Below are positions 1 to 15,554 of a DNA stretch of 64,000 nucleotides, one piece after another. Under the pieces are notes generated by a model. That model did no database searches, was not told the origin of the DNA, and saw only the letters and a list, made by a program, of their open reading frames with translations. Location of the stretch: positions 844,537 to 908,536 of the forward strand of contig KN834757.1 in NCBI GenBank assembly GCA_000827265.1, in the 5' to 3' direction. The DNA is from Collybiopsis luxurians FD-317 M1 (lineage: Eukaryota > Basidiomycota > Agaricomycetes > Agaricales > Omphalotaceae). Position numbers and translations under genes: made by a program. Each line of letters starts with the position of its first letter. The first letter of the stretch is position 1.

Positions 1-3000
1 CGTCTAGTTTCTGCTGCAATTCTAGCGAGTTGTCATCGATATTGACTTGTAATATCCCAGGAAGGAAGCCTCCTGCCGGATCTGTGACATCAACGCGATA
101 GTTGTGTGCAAACTCTCCGTCGTTCAGTGAGAATGTATCGATGTTCTGCTTCTCAATGAAGGATCCATCCATACCGTCCTCTCCATAGACAAACTGAATG
201 AGATCTCCAAGAGAATTTCTCACGGTTCCATCATAGTGAACCATTACATCCTCTAGAGCCTTCACGAGCCGACGCTGGATATACCCAGTCTCAGCAGTCT
301 TGATAGCGGTATCAATCAGACCCTCGCGACCGCCCATTGCGTGGAAGAAAAACTCCTGCGGAGTGAGGCCACGCAGATAAGAGTTCTCGACGAATCCGCG
401 AGATTCCGGGGAGAAGTCATCCTTAGCGAAGTGAGGAAGCGTACGGTGGCGGAAACCGAAAGGAATACGACGTCCTTCGACAGACTGCTGTCCTACGCAG
501 GCAGACATTTGCGATATGTTAATAAATGAGCCCTTGGATCCTGCAACTACCATCTGCTTCACATTATTGTACTCCTTCAAGCTCTTCTCCGCATACTGAC
601 CAGAATCGTCGACAGCCCGGTTCAGCTCCTGCTGGACCAAACTCTCGAACGATTCACGAATAGTCATGCCCGGTTCCCGTTTTAGTCGATCATGCGTTGC
701 ATCGTCAATGATTTTGGCGACATTAGCCTTTCGTCTCGCAATGGATTGAGAAATGTAGGACATGGTACCATTGTCAGCAATGGTATCCCCGATGCCAATA
801 CTGAATCCATTGTGAAAGAGCCAGTAGTTGACTACCTGTTGCAAACCAGTGAACAGGTCTCTGGTAACCTCCGGGCCTTTTTCTCGGAAAACGACATGGA
901 CCAAACCACCCTGTGAGGCACCAACAGTTTTCTTCTCCACGATCCCGAAGATGATGTTCCCATTCTCGATGAGCATACCATCGTCAAAGACGGGGTTGTA
1001 TGATCCGGATTCGGGACTCCGATGAATGTTGATGCCTCGAGGTATAGTGAGACTGAGAATCTGTTTCCCAGTCCAAAGAGGCTTTGGCTTGAGGATCGCT
1101 GGAGTCGGGACCGTACCATCCCACTCAGGAACCCACAGAAGGATATTCTGTACCTGGTCCCAATCGAAGAAGGTATCACGAAGGGTCAATTTGCGGATCC
1201 CGCAAAGGGTATCTTGTACAATGCCCATAACCGGTTTGTTGGCTTGGGGCGAGATGATCTAATGAGAAAGACGTTAGCACGGGGTAAATTGGCGGGATCC
1301 TTGAATCACTTGCCTGACGGGGGACCCAGGCTATTTGACTGAGTTCAGCCCTAGTCTCTTCACTTTGCGGTACGCTTGAAGAGGAAGACTCATGAGATTA
1401 GTCACTGAGTAAAGGGACCATACCGTACTGCAAGTTCATCTCATCACCATCAAAGTCAGCATTGTACGGTGGAGTACTAGGTAATCGCTATGAAGTGAGG
1501 GTGGCCTCAGAGAACAGTGAATACTTACACGGAAAGATTCAATCGAAAGGCTGAAGGTTTAGTCAGTAAAAGGATCCTAGCAGCAGAGAATAACGCTTAC
1601 TTGAATATGGCATAATACGTACGCGATGACACATCATGCTCATCTTGTGTAAACTCGGTTGTCGATTGAACAGAACGAAACTGGCAAATCATCAGCGAAG
1701 GTCACAGATGTATCACTAGCACTTACTCTCCGTCTTTCAAGTGCCTCTCTACAATCCAGCCAAACTGAAGGGAGGCATCTATACGCCGGTTGTAGCGAAG
1801 GTCTATGCGTTCGCCAGTGTCTCGAACGACATAGCGGGCTCCGGGGTATGTAGTAGGCCCATTTCGCACCAACTCTTGCAAGTATACAAAATTGTATGGT
1901 GTTACTTGAGGTCTCGTCAGACATCCGTAGCTACCAACCTCCAAAGTACCTTACCTCGTTCTGGATAAGTCAAGTTCATCGCAATACTCCGCGGCACACC
2001 GACTTCATCCAGCTCCAAGTTAGGATCCCCAGTGATCACGGTACGAGCAGAGAAGTCAACACGCTTCCCCATCAGGTTTCCTCGTAGTCGACCCTCCTTA
2101 CCCTTTAGACGGTCACGGATAGCCTTTACAGGACGGCCAGATTTTTGCAAAGCTTGCGGGATGCCAGCGATACTGTTGTCCATGTATGTTGCAACGTGAA
2201 ACTAAGGGATCGAGTAAGTCATCCATAATCACAGTGATATTACAGACACAAACCTGGAGTAGCTGTTCGAACTCCGAGATGACATGGGGAGGAGCACCTT
2301 CCTGTTCACATCTCCGAACATTTGCGGAGGCTTTGATGATGTCCCCAAGTTTGTGCGTCAAGTCGTCTTCGCTTCGCATCGCGCCGCCGTCAACAGAAAT
2401 ACTGGGCCGAACGGGAGGCGGAGGTACAGGCATGACCGTTAAGATCATCCATTCCGGCCGAGCATACTCTTCTGAGAGCCCAAGCAAATGAAGGTCAGAG
2501 TCAGACACCTTTTGGAACATTGTGTAAACCTCTTGCGCTGTAACCAGACGTCTGTCGAGTTGAGTCTCCTACAGAATCTCCTGATGAGAACTGAGAATGA
2601 TTCATGCGCAACGCTGGCTCACTTGGTCATCACCCTCGGGCTTCTTGTACCGGAAGAAAAGTTTCAATCCTTCCTTTCTAACGAGAGGCTGGACATGACC
2701 GCATCCTCCATGACCCTTGCTCTCGGTTTCAGGTTCTGGATGCTCTGAATCGACGCTTTCATCTTCTGGATCGTTAGGCTCGCAAACTAGCTTCGATTTG
2801 CAGTAACCCCAGACCGCGGCAAATCGCTTTTTGGGATCACGAACATGGCAGGTTTTAGTTGCGAAATCGGGGTCCGCCTTATATCGAGAATCCGAAGATT
2901 ATCGTTTACAAAAGGTATTGAAAAATATAAGAAATAAAATGTCAGCGATCATAAGCAGACGGCAATAGGGCCGATGCTCATTAACATTCTTTTGCAAGTT

Positions 3001-3794
3001 GGCCACGCTCGCACCACAAAACTGCGTTACAGCTGTGAGTGGAGGGACCTGTCCATCGCATACGCATTGCGCGTACATTTTCGCACTCCTCGTTCAGTCC
3101 CCCATTTCACCTCGGTCCTCGCGTCCAGCCGGCTCTGAACGTACGTAGTAGATAACACGGCGGTCAAGCGACCGAAAGCGCGCGCCACCCCGTCACAGAG
3201 CAAGCTGGAGACCTCGACTATCGAGGCACTCACATGGTCCGGGTTTGGGGTTCTCCATGATATGGAGAGAGCCCCCAGAAAATTGGGTAGTGGGGAAACG
3301 AAACGAGTAGAGGAAAAAGAACTTGCAACTCACGATATCGGCTTTAAGTTTTCCGCAATTTACACATATACACTCCAAAATCTTTTTGACTTTGGCGATG
3401 AAGCCTGCAAGAAGAAGTCAGGGAAGAGTGCGAAAGTGATAAAATGACAGACCAGGGTGAAAGACAGGCGTTGCCAACTCGATGTGGCCAAAATGACCAG
3501 GGCATTCTACCATACCTTCACCACACGTCTGGCATTTAAAATTTCGGTCTATCGTTCCCAAACGTGGATCCATCAGTCCTCCCAGCTTGGGTTTATGTGT
3601 AACCTCGCCCATGACCTCAGGGTGTTCAATTTTAGCGACCGAATACGCTTTCTGTTGAACAGACTGTAGTAGGACAAGAAAGTGTCAAAAAAAACAATGA
3701 AACACACAATTTCCTCCGGTGAGAGGATCCCAAACTGAACCTCCTTGACTTTTCGGACGGGCGCCGCAGAGAAAGCAAACTGATGACCCGACAT
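1..3794 (-). CDS. RPB1: RNA polymerase II largest subunit, RPB1 (3' part outside window)
   Basis: Catalytic subunit of nuclear RNA polymerase II; synthesises mRNA. Read on the minus strand from an ATG at 3794 ([18 protein letters not shown]), interrupted by several short introns. Visible blocks in order: the N-terminal clamp with [17 protein letters not shown] and a zinc-binding [17 protein letters not shown] stretch (about 3440-3610); a second [12 protein letters not shown] cysteine pair (about 3350); the clamp/lid region with [20 protein letters not shown] (about 2030-2110); the magnesium-binding active-site loop [10 protein letters not shown] (about 1432-1461); and the bridge-helix/trigger-loop region with the block [20 protein letters not shown] near 300-380. 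The frame runs off the window start, so the CTD heptads are not seen. The start gives the conserved length before the zinc motif. Divergent from the F-box gene at 4103. Identification is essentially certain; exact intron ends are approximate. Confidence 0.96.
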
Positions 3795-4102
3795 GACGAT
3801 ACTACGTGTAAAGTGGGCTTTCTCAAAACTTAAACGGAGATTGAAGCGAAAAGATGTGGTTAATTCAGTCGATTGAGTCTGTAAACTGTGCGGCGAATTT
3901 CCAAGAGCAAAAAAGCACCAGAAAAACGAGTACCAAGGAGGTTACGACGGCGAGCTAGTGGTGGTATAAAGTAAAGAAAAATGGACCTTGCCATGGGCGG
4001 TGTAGAGCCTTATAAAACTCGTGAAGGAGTCATGTCAAGTCATGTCGGTACCGCTCAAAATCTCCCACGTTTCAATTCTCTTCCTGTACACCGTGAATCA
4101 CA
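3795..4102. promoter_or_regulatory. Divergent intergenic region between RPB1 and F-box gene, with TATA box
   Basis: Shared upstream region of two divergent genes. A TATAAA lies at 4011-4016, 87 bases before the ATG at 4103 on the plus strand, a normal distance for a fungal TATA-type promoter. Nothing comparable was seen for RPB1, in keeping with housekeeping genes. Confidence 0.45.
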
Positions 4103-5791
4103 GTGACAATGCTGTGTGAAGACTGTGGTCGATTCGATGACTACAGCCCTCGAGTCAGTGTCCCAGACGACCTGCCTTTGTACCATGGACGTCCTCCGCC
4201 TACCCTAAATCGCTCGGTGGTCGATCAAATTTTGTCGGACGGTGAAAAGGATGTGGAAGATTACTCCGCCGAAATAGCGCGTCTCCAGGCCAAAGCACTA
4301 CTTCTTGAGCAAAAAAGGGCGCGCTTGGACGAGTATCTAGATCGACACCGTTCATCAATTGCTCCAATATGGAGTCTGCCGTTCGACATCTTGTCCCTCG
4401 TTTTTGAATATGTCTGCTCTAGTAGGGTCAATCTCAACCAGGTTGACCTGCCCCTCCTCCGAGCCCTTGGTGAGCGCAGGACCAATACTCTTCCACAGCT
4501 GCGGCTCGGCGCTGTGTGTTCGCTTTGGCGTTCCGTCCTCCGTTCCAGCCCTGGTTGCTGGTCGAGCTTTTCCGTTGAATTTTCCAAAGACAGTACTCCA
4601 CACCCCGACCTGCTTCAGCTCTTCCTTAACCTCTCCAATCAGAGACTACTGTCCCTGGGTATAAATATCAACCTCTATAATGCACCAAATGTTCTAGAAC
4701 TTTCATCTTACCGAGCGCTAATGGGCCAAGCTCATCGATGGGAAAGCCTGATCATTGCTGGAGCGCATTTGGAAGAGCTAGATATTCTTCGTCAGGTCAC
4801 AATCCAGTCTTGCTCCGAACTGAAATATCTGTACTTGGCCGGGTTCCTTGGTTGCGATGATGACGACCTCGCTCTGAATTTTGTTCCAATGCCGCAGTTA
4901 CAAAGTTTGGGCTTCTTACTTAATGGACCCCACGGTCCTGATTCGTGTATTCCCTGGAATCAGCTCAAAACTCTGTCGCTCCACGCGATATGCGACGTTC
5001 CGAAGTGTCTCGCCCAATGTGAAGAGCTATTGCGACTTGAACTGTTCATTCGGGAGGGTGATTTCGAATACCCGACAGACCTGTCAGTCTCTGTGGTACA
5101 AAAGTCCTTGCAAAGGCTTACCCTGTATCTATTGCCGCTTGATGAATCGGAGGAAGAGACGAGTCCGGTCAAACAAATAATGGATTTACTCTCGTTTCCT
5201 TCACTGAAGATCCTGGAAGTTCAGCATGATTATTACAATTACGAATTTGATCCAGACGGTTTCCCTGATTGGTCTTCCGAAATCATGATGCCATTTATCC
5301 AGAGATGCTCTTGCAAGTTGACGGAGCTCTCTTTGGACAGCATCTCCATCTCCGATCATCAACTGATCGCATTCCTACGCGAAACTCCGTGTCTCTATTC
5401 GCTGCTCATCCAGGAATTATTTGTTATTGCAAACAATACTGCGGACGTATCCTACCCGATATCTTCTCATTTCGTAGAAAGTCTTACGCGTCGCGACGAA
5501 CCGAACACCTACTCAGAACCGCTACTCCCTAGTCTCCGAGTATTATCGCTCAGGATACAAAATGAATTTGATGAGATTAAGTTTGTGAACATGGTTCTTT
5601 CGAGGTATTTCGGTGCAGAGCAGGAAGCGGAATTGGGGTTCGTATCTCTCCGATCCGTAATACTACTTCTAGGTTCCCGAAATCATCCTGTCTCGAGTGG
5701 ACCTGTAGATTTGAACAAGCTGGAACCTTTGGAGGCTTTGCAGAGCGGCGGACGTTTCTCCTTGGTGCTAGAAACTCATGGGGAAAAATAA
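4103..5791 (+). CDS. F-box/LRR-type protein with N-terminal CxxC, paralogue 1
   Basis: Single-exon gene of 562 aa. It starts MTMLCEDCGRFDDY with a CxxC pair, then RVSVPDDLPLYHGRPPP and QILSDGEKDVEDYSAEIARL, then a helical segment before the F-box-like stretch SSIAPIWSLPFDILSLVFEY (residues about 85-110) and a C-terminal leucine-rich part of about 430 residues. Proteins of this type in Agaricomycetes are predicted substrate adaptors of SCF ubiquitin ligases, with the F-box binding Skp1 and the leucine-rich part choosing the target; the target is unknown. Paralogue of the gene at 19282 and of relics at 12797 and 14833. The ATG is supported by the paralogue, which aligns from the same cysteine motif, and by a TATA box at 4011. 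Confidence 0.85.
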   Translation: MTMLCEDCGRFDDYSPRVSVPDDLPLYHGRPPPTLNRSVVDQILSDGEKDVEDYSAEIARLQAKALLLEQKRARLDEYLDRHRSSIAPIWSLPFDILSLVFEYVCSSRVNLNQVDLPLLRALGERRTNTLPQLRLGAVCSLWRSVLRSSPGCWSSFSVEFSKDSTPHPDLLQLFLNLSNQRLLSLGININLYNAPNVLELSSYRALMGQAHRWESLIIAGAHLEELDILRQVTIQSCSELKYLYLAGFLGCDDDDLALNFVPMPQLQSLGFLLNGPHGPDSCIPWNQLKTLSLHAICDVPKCLAQCEELLRLELFIREGDFEYPTDLSVSVVQKSLQRLTLYLLPLDESEEETSPVKQIMDLLSFPSLKILEVQHDYYNYEFDPDGFPDWSSEIMMPFIQRCSCKLTELSLDSISISDHQLIAFLRETPCLYSLLIQELFVIANNTADVSYPISSHFVESLTRRDEPNTYSEPLLPSLRVLSLRIQNEFDEIKFVNMVLSRYFGAEQEAELGFVSLRSVILLLGSRNHPVSSGPVDLNKLEPLEALQSGGRFSLVLETHGEK

Positions 5792-6000
5792 TTGTATGAT
5801 GTTGCTCACCGACGATCGGCAGATGAAGGCCAAAACGCTTTATTGAAAATAATTCTTGCGTAGATTTGTCTTTGGTTCTCTTAATGTTGGAAATTCTCCT
5901 CAAATGCGCTTCACCGTAAGTAGCTTAGGATCAACCTCTGACAGTGAAAATATGCGCTCGTAAGACTAAAACTATTGAATAGCGTCCAAAACTAAGGTCC

Positions 6001-7834
<1,834 letters not shown>

Positions 7835-9721
7835 ATGTCAGAACCAAGCTTGAAGCGAGCTTGGAATACATCAGATTCTCCCTTTGTTTCTTTACTTGGA
7901 ACAAATCACATTCCGACAAGATCCGAGCTAGGCATGCTCAAGGCATTACTTATTGATCCTGAGCTCGATCTCTCTCAGCTGGAAGTAGAAATAGTTCGTC
8001 TGCAGACAGTACTTGACCGACTTCTCCTGCGAAAACGGAATGTGGAGGAATATATCATGGCTCATAAAGCCTTGGCTTCTCCAGTTCGTCAGTTGCCAAC
8101 AGAAATTCTTGCAGAAATCTTCGTCCAGTGCCTCCCCTCGGATTATCCTGTCCGAGATCCTAGCGAGGCTCCATTACTGCTGACCAGGATCTGTCGAGGC
8201 TGGAGACGCGTTGCTCTAGATACTCCTTGGTTGTGGCGGTCATTACATGTTTACCTTCCTCAGAATTTAAGCAGTGCAGCCTGCTCTCGACGGATAGAAG
8301 GTGTTACTGCGTGGCTCGAACGTTCTGGTTCACTCCCGACCTCTATCTCTTTCCATGGAAGCACAATTCTCTCTCGTGTCCGTTTGAATCAACCAGTACC
8401 CATTCCGCATGAACTATCCGAAAGATCACGGAATAATATGGAGTCTATGATTCGTACTCTTTTGCGCTTTAGCGATAACTTCGTCCAACTTTTCTTGTCG
8501 CTTCCATCAGTCAATCTCTTGACTTTTTCAGAAATGGCCCCATCTATCTTTCCGAATCTCACCTCTTTAAAATTACAAGTTCGAGACCCTTTTACTGCAG
8601 GTGGCTTGGGTCTTCCGGCTACATACTCGAAAGAGAGAATGAAATTTACTCCTCTCTTTACCGCAATGCCCCGCTTGAAGATGCTGCATATTGACCAGAC
8701 CTTTGACAGGAATTATGACTACTCGTCTCTTTCTTGTAGTTGGAAAAATTTAACTGCCATAGTCATCATGGATTTCTTGAGTCCTCAGCAGACAGAAACC
8801 ATTTTGGCAGAAACATTGCAGCTACGGTCTCTCACTCTAGGAATAATTTTTACCGAATCTAATCCCATTTCACGCAAAGGCATCCACCTCCCCCATTTGA
8901 GTGAACTGCGATTAAATATTAACTGCAGAAGAACGGGAATGGAAGGAGGAGGTTGGATGCCATTGGCCGTCTTGAATGCAGCTGAGGACGGAATGAAGTC
9001 TGTCCTAACCTGGTTCCAGTCTTCAGATAAACTGAAATCACTGAGCTTTAGTGCTGCTCATGTTTCACTGCGCGAAATGGTATTTTCCCAATGGCCTTTC
9101 GCTGGGATGCCTTTTCACAATCTGGAGACGTTAGAACTTGAAATAGCCCTGAATACCCGAGCGTCGCAGGGATTAGCTGAATGTCTCTCGCAGTCCTACA
9201 ATCTTGTCACATTCCGGTACAATGCTTTGAATCCAGAGGGTCAACTAGAAGATTTGCACTTTCTCGGTCTAACTCCTTCATCACACAACCCTAACGCATG
9301 GTGTCCCAAACTGCAAAACTTTCAAATCCTTGATTCCTATCATCATTTTTCGCAGGCCCGGGTCCAGTTTGGGAGGGAATATGCTGGGCCTTGCGCAAGT
9401 GGGGTTGTAGTGACGTTTCTCCAGCGACGATTCGAGATGTCGCTGAAATTTTGCAGCATTACATTCCCACAGAAGCTTTCCTTTACCGAACACGAGTTGG
9501 ATACTTTGCGGAGCCTCCAAAAGCAAGGGCACAAGCTTCGATTACGCTACACTGTGCCTGCTCGCCGCGACGAATGGATTAGCCAGGATCAGCCGGACAC
9601 AGGTCTCAGAACTAGCTCATCCACAGGGTCTATTCATCCGCAGCCCAACGTTCGTAATGTATGGAATGACTCTCAGTCGGACGACACGAACGGCCATTAT
9701 GTATCGGCTGTCATTGTATAA
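7835..9721 (+). CDS. F-box domain protein, second subfamily
   Basis: Intronless gene of about 628 aa from the ATG at 7835 (ACCACCATGT context; MSEPSLKRAWNT). The frame is open 63 codons further up to 7646, but that part looks unlike a protein start and I prefer the internal Met. A helical region (LEVEIVRLQTVLDRLLLRKR) precedes the F-box core ASPVRQLPTEILAEIFVQCL and the CRGWRRVALDTPWLWRSL block that typifies Agaricomycete F-box proteins. The rest is leucine-rich repeat-like, ending in a polar tail. Predicted SCF ubiquitin-ligase adaptor with unknown substrate. A damaged copy of its middle part follows directly at 9772. Distinct from the CxxC-type F-box genes at 4103 and 19282. Confidence 0.85.
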   Translation: MSEPSLKRAWNTSDSPFVSLLGTNHIPTRSELGMLKALLIDPELDLSQLEVEIVRLQTVLDRLLLRKRNVEEYIMAHKALASPVRQLPTEILAEIFVQCLPSDYPVRDPSEAPLLLTRICRGWRRVALDTPWLWRSLHVYLPQNLSSAACSRRIEGVTAWLERSGSLPTSISFHGSTILSRVRLNQPVPIPHELSERSRNNMESMIRTLLRFSDNFVQLFLSLPSVNLLTFSEMAPSIFPNLTSLKLQVRDPFTAGGLGLPATYSKERMKFTPLFTAMPRLKMLHIDQTFDRNYDYSSLSCSWKNLTAIVIMDFLSPQQTETILAETLQLRSLTLGIIFTESNPISRKGIHLPHLSELRLNINCRRTGMEGGGWMPLAVLNAAEDGMKSVLTWFQSSDKLKSLSFSAAHVSLREMVFSQWPFAGMPFHNLETLELEIALNTRASQGLAECLSQSYNLVTFRYNALNPEGQLEDLHFLGLTPSSHNPNAWCPKLQNFQILDSYHHFSQARVQFGREYAGPCASGVVVTFLQRRFEMSLKFCSITFPQKLSFTEHELDTLRSLQKQGHKLRLRYTVPARRDEWISQDQPDTGLRTSSSTGSIHPQPNVRNVWNDSQSDDTNGHYVSAVIV

Positions 9722-9771
9722 ACCATCTCTCTTTCTTCGTAGACCTTAATAGCCCGACGTCCATATCACAT

Positions 9772-9903
9772 AGCGGGAACGTTCTGTTCACTCCCAATGT
9801 CTATTTCTTTCCATCTGATTCGTACTCTGATATGCTTTATACCTAAAATCAGCCAACTTTTTCTCCTTGTCATTTGTGAAATTATTTACTTTTGCAAATT
9901 AAG
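9772..9903 (+). pseudogene. Relic of the upstream F-box gene
   Basis: The stretch from GGGAACGTTCTG onwards matches the coding sequence around 8315-8350 and then jumps to match 8445-8530 of the gene at 7835, with frame breaks and an internal deletion of about 100 bases. It looks like the remains of a tandem duplicate. Confidence 0.6.
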
Positions 9904-10620
9904 GTCTACGACCAAGCGCTTCTCACCCCAAGTACATAAACCCTAGCAGTACCTGTAGCTACAAAATCCCCTACGAATACCCTATTGCGGGATCCCCCAA
10001 AGAGACCGGGATACGACTGTAAAGTGTCGTCACCCCTTCTCCTTAGTACTTAGTCTTACTTTCCTGCGGCAATGAAGAGCTCAAAAAAAAGAAGAAAAGA
10101 AAAAAACAGCTTACGGTCGCGTCGTCGGCACATCCCCCCATTTTAATAGGTGGCCAAGTAGTCGAGGACAGTGATCTCGAGGGTAACAAGGAACAATTTG
10201 CTGCAACGATCACCGCGACTGAAGTCGAGTCCTCATAGGCAAAGTGACAGTAGCCGCGATGTACAAGAGTGCATGGACAGCACAGTCCACCACAGCTAAC
10301 GGGGAATGAACTCATTCAAAGTATCATGTTCATCAAACAGCAGAAATATTGATACGGTATGTTTGAAAGGCGCTGGGATTGATTATAGGGCCTTCGGATT
10401 GCCTAATTATAAATAATGCAGAGTCCTTCGAGTTTTCGGACTTTCTGCTGAACTAGGACCACTAGCAGAGGCTTGTGAAGACATCAGGTATATCACCACA
10501 TCTCGGTCTCCATTAAATTCATTGTCTTAAGCTCCCACCTATTGTCCAGGATATAAGTGCTCGTGATTGAATGCCACAGGTACTCGAACCATTGTATGGG
10601 GTATCAACGAGGCCGTAACC
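9904..10620. other. Convergent 3' intergenic region
   Basis: Between the F-box relic and the 3' end of the kinase gene. An A-rich run at 10082-10107 is the only notable feature. The minus-strand frame at 10043-10315 has low-complexity runs and no recognisable domain. Confidence 0.35.
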
Positions 10621-12644
<2,024 letters not shown>

Positions 12645-12796
12645 TACTGAGTGGGAACGAATGAAATGTACAAAATGCTGAGATGGACGTAGGAACTCGG
12701 AAATTCCAATCGATGGCCGACGCGAAATTTCAACCACGTGATCCGAGCGCGTCGCTACCCTGGAGAATCGACTCGGAGATGTCCTTCATCAAGCTC

Positions 12797-13090
12797 ATGC
12801 TCTGCAAGGACTGCAGCCAGTATACTGACCACCGACGCCTTCCTCTCAATCTCGACCTCTCAGGAATCAATCAGACCCTGCTGGATGGGATGGTGGCAAA
12901 GGCGTAAACGATTACTCTGCGGAAATTTCCCGTCTTCAGTCCAAAACCTTCTTTCTTAAGCCCGTTTGAACGACTATCGCGACAATTATTGCCTAAGTGC
13001 CTGGATTAGCCAGCTATATTACGACTCATGAGGTGCTGGGCAATATTTCTTCGGGATGTCTGCGCCTACAGGGCCAGAATAAATAGACCA
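12797..13090 (+). pseudogene. F-box (CxxC type) gene relic, 5' part
   Basis: Begins MLCKDCSQYTDHRRLP, matching the CxxC start of the genes at 4103 and 19282, then a frameshift near 12890, then DYSAEISRLQSK in another frame and a nucleotide match to the F-box core to about 13090, with stops. Not functional as a full F-box protein. Confidence 0.75.
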
Positions 13091-13339
13091 AAGGAAGTCG
13101 CTGGCCAATAGCGACGAAAAACTTGCACTTCCACCATTTCAGTTGGGTATAGTATTACTGTATGCGCGTTATGGCGACTCGTTCTCGCTGATGGTAAAAT
13201 CTACCCGTTTTACTTTCAATCGTTTGCAGGCTTACACTCTTCGTCACAAAACACAGATTACTACAATTCCATTCGATACTATATGGTAAAGCACAGCCAG
13301 CGACCGCAAACCAACGCACTATCTAACACCTCCTACATA

Positions 13340-14390
13340 GGTCTACCACTCAGTGAATTACTGATCAATGCCTTCCATCCCCTTCTCCCCTAACCTCTCT
13401 TCAGTTATCTCCCAGCCCTTCGCTTAGCGCCTGGGATGACCCTCTTCTCCTCTTCGCAATAAATGCCTGACTCAGATCTTCCAAATGCCCGAGTTCGCCA
13501 ACCGATCCATTCGAACGTATCCTTCCCAACTTGAGCAGGGATATATCAAGTATCGAATCATAGCTGAAGTTTGCCAATACCAAGCTGCGAAAATATGCTG
13601 CTTTTAGCAGTCAAATCTATAGCTAGTTTTTACCTTCGTTGATAGAGGTGTCTCCACACAGTTGAATGAGAACTCGCTGTGTACGGGTTTGAGTTCGGGG
13701 GTGGGGAATGTGGTTGCGCTGCAGACGGAGTGTTGGGGGTATGGACTGAATTGTTTCCGGGTCAATGCGGGTGGCAAGGGAGTCTGTACGAAGGATTTGG
13801 GGGGTAAGGTGTGGAGAGATCGAGGTTGAATGAGTTGTTGCCCCAGGTAGGCGTGGTGTTGATGGATAATGAAGTTTTTGTGAAGACTTGTAAGTGTGGC
13901 GTGTTTGCTCTGTCTCTTTTGGAGATTTGCTCAAAAAGGGTCTTTGTTCGCTTAGTGAAAGAGGCGTTCAAGCCCAAATTTTTGGACTTTTAAAAAGGCG
14001 CGATAGTGATCTCGTTTAAGCCTTTTGTTTCGTCGGTCCCGTTCCTATAAGAAATCTAGGTTCGCCTTTCTCCCTCCCCGCTTGTCGTTCTTTACTGTAT
14101 ATCACTTTTTCCTCATTCCTTGCCTCCCTTTCCTTCTTTTCCCCTCTCTCCTATAACACCACTACATGACAACACAGGTCAACGACATCTCAGCCATATT
14201 CGACGTTAACCAAACGCCCTACTACCCTGTTGCTGTCATACCGGGAAACGGCGCGGGCTCGTATTTTATCCATCGGGTGGATGGGGAGGGTTACGTGAAG
14301 GTCAGGCAGAGGCTTGATATTGCGACGAGGGGGAGGAGTACGGCAAAGGCGAAATATATGTCGAGTAGGAATACGAATGAGAAGGGTTGA
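13340..14390 (+). pseudogene. Dot1 histone methyltransferase relic (copy on plus strand)
   Basis: Broken copy of the Dot1 gene at 43.3-45.6 kb but on the opposite strand. Recognisable pieces in order: the DPF..LPN region (about 13455-13530), KLRKYAAFSSQIYS (about 13585-13612), TQLNENSLCTGLSSGVGNVV (about 13645-13720, with the DLGSG motif decayed), the poor remains of the VDNKVFEE region (about 13850), and the C-terminal block VNDISAIFDVNQTPYYP to the stop at 14390, still open for about 74 codons. Several stops and deletions lie between pieces. It sits between two F-box relics. Confidence 0.8.
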
Positions 14391-14832
14391 TATGGGAAGT
14401 GGATTGCAGGGGCGGTACCTTAGTACCTTCCCTCCCTAGGGCTTAGAGCTATCGTTGTACTTCGTAGTGCCAAGTGGATTGAAGATTCCCGCTTGGATGA
14501 ATTTGGATTGTGTTCTGAGTTCCGATTCTGGTCTTGGCTTGTGAATGGAGAAGATTCAGATTGTCTTGCATGCTTTTTGTTTTCGGGCTTGCTTGAGCAG
14601 TAACACTCCGTTACCACCAATACCGTCCAAAATCCGGATTGAGATGCTAGCGCGAAGAAAGTCTAAGCTCACTCGCTTAGTCATTTTTTCGAAGAGATTT
14701 TGCAGAGGGTAGACAAACTATGGTATCCCTTCTCCCTTTCATTTTCTGGATTCGATTATTTTCGCCACCAGCATCGCCACTGCGCTCTAATCTATATCTA
14801 CTCTGTCAAGTAATATGTAGAGCAGTGCGTTC
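14391..14832. other. Intergenic between Dot1 relic and F-box relic
   Basis: No gene, RNA or repeat recognised. Confidence 0.35.
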
Positions 14833-15395
14833 AGTTACTATTCTGCAGAAAGTTCTCGGCTTCGGTCCAAAATAGTGCTTCTAGAGCAGAAGTGGGCTCA
14901 TTTGAATGAGTACCTCGACCATTACCGCTCCTTAATCGCTCCGGTTTGGAAACTTCCTTATGAGATCTTGGCCAATATCTTTGCATACGTCTGCTGTGCT
15001 TCCAGTGCCCAACTCAATGCACCAAAGCAGGTTGTGGGTCTGAAAAATGGAATAATATCAATTCCACAGCTTCAGTTGAGCGCAACATGCTCTGTTTGGC
15101 GATCCACTCTTTATTCCATCCCTGTTTGCTGGTCGAACTTTTCTGTGGCATTCTCGACGGAGGCCATGCCGAACCCTGACCTTCTTCAGCTCTTCCTTCA
15201 CCTTTCCAAGCAGATACCGTTAATCATGGATGTCACATTCGTCGTAGAAACTGACGATCTCTCCAAGAGATCAGCGATCATCCATCTTACGAAGCTCTAA
15301 CGGTGGAGCTCATCGATGGCAAGAGCTCAGCTCTACCGGAAGTGGTTGGGAAGAATTGGATGTTCTTCGTGAACCTACGATTCAAATACGTATAC
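14833..15395 (+). pseudogene. F-box (CxxC type) gene relic, middle part
   Basis: Starts abruptly inside the family motif (YYSAESSRLRSKIVLLEQKW), continues in frame through the F-box core SLIAPVWKLPYEILANIFAY and PDLLQLFLHLSKQ to a stop at 15300, then shows a frameshifted match (around the HRWQ and EELDVLREP blocks) to about 15395. The N-terminal CxxC part and about 350 C-terminal residues are missing. It overlaps the other relic at the SAE.SRL motif, so the two relics are not halves of one gene. Confidence 0.75.
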
Positions 15396-15554
15396 AGTAG
15401 TAAGTCACCGCTTCGGCGTTTCAGACAACTTGCGAGGGTTTGATTATAATATCGATCCACCCGGCATTATTCAAAACCATTTACAATGCCTGTATTGAGA
15501 AACTGCGTTGACTATAGATACATGAGTGTAGCATGAAGATATCGTGAAGCATGA

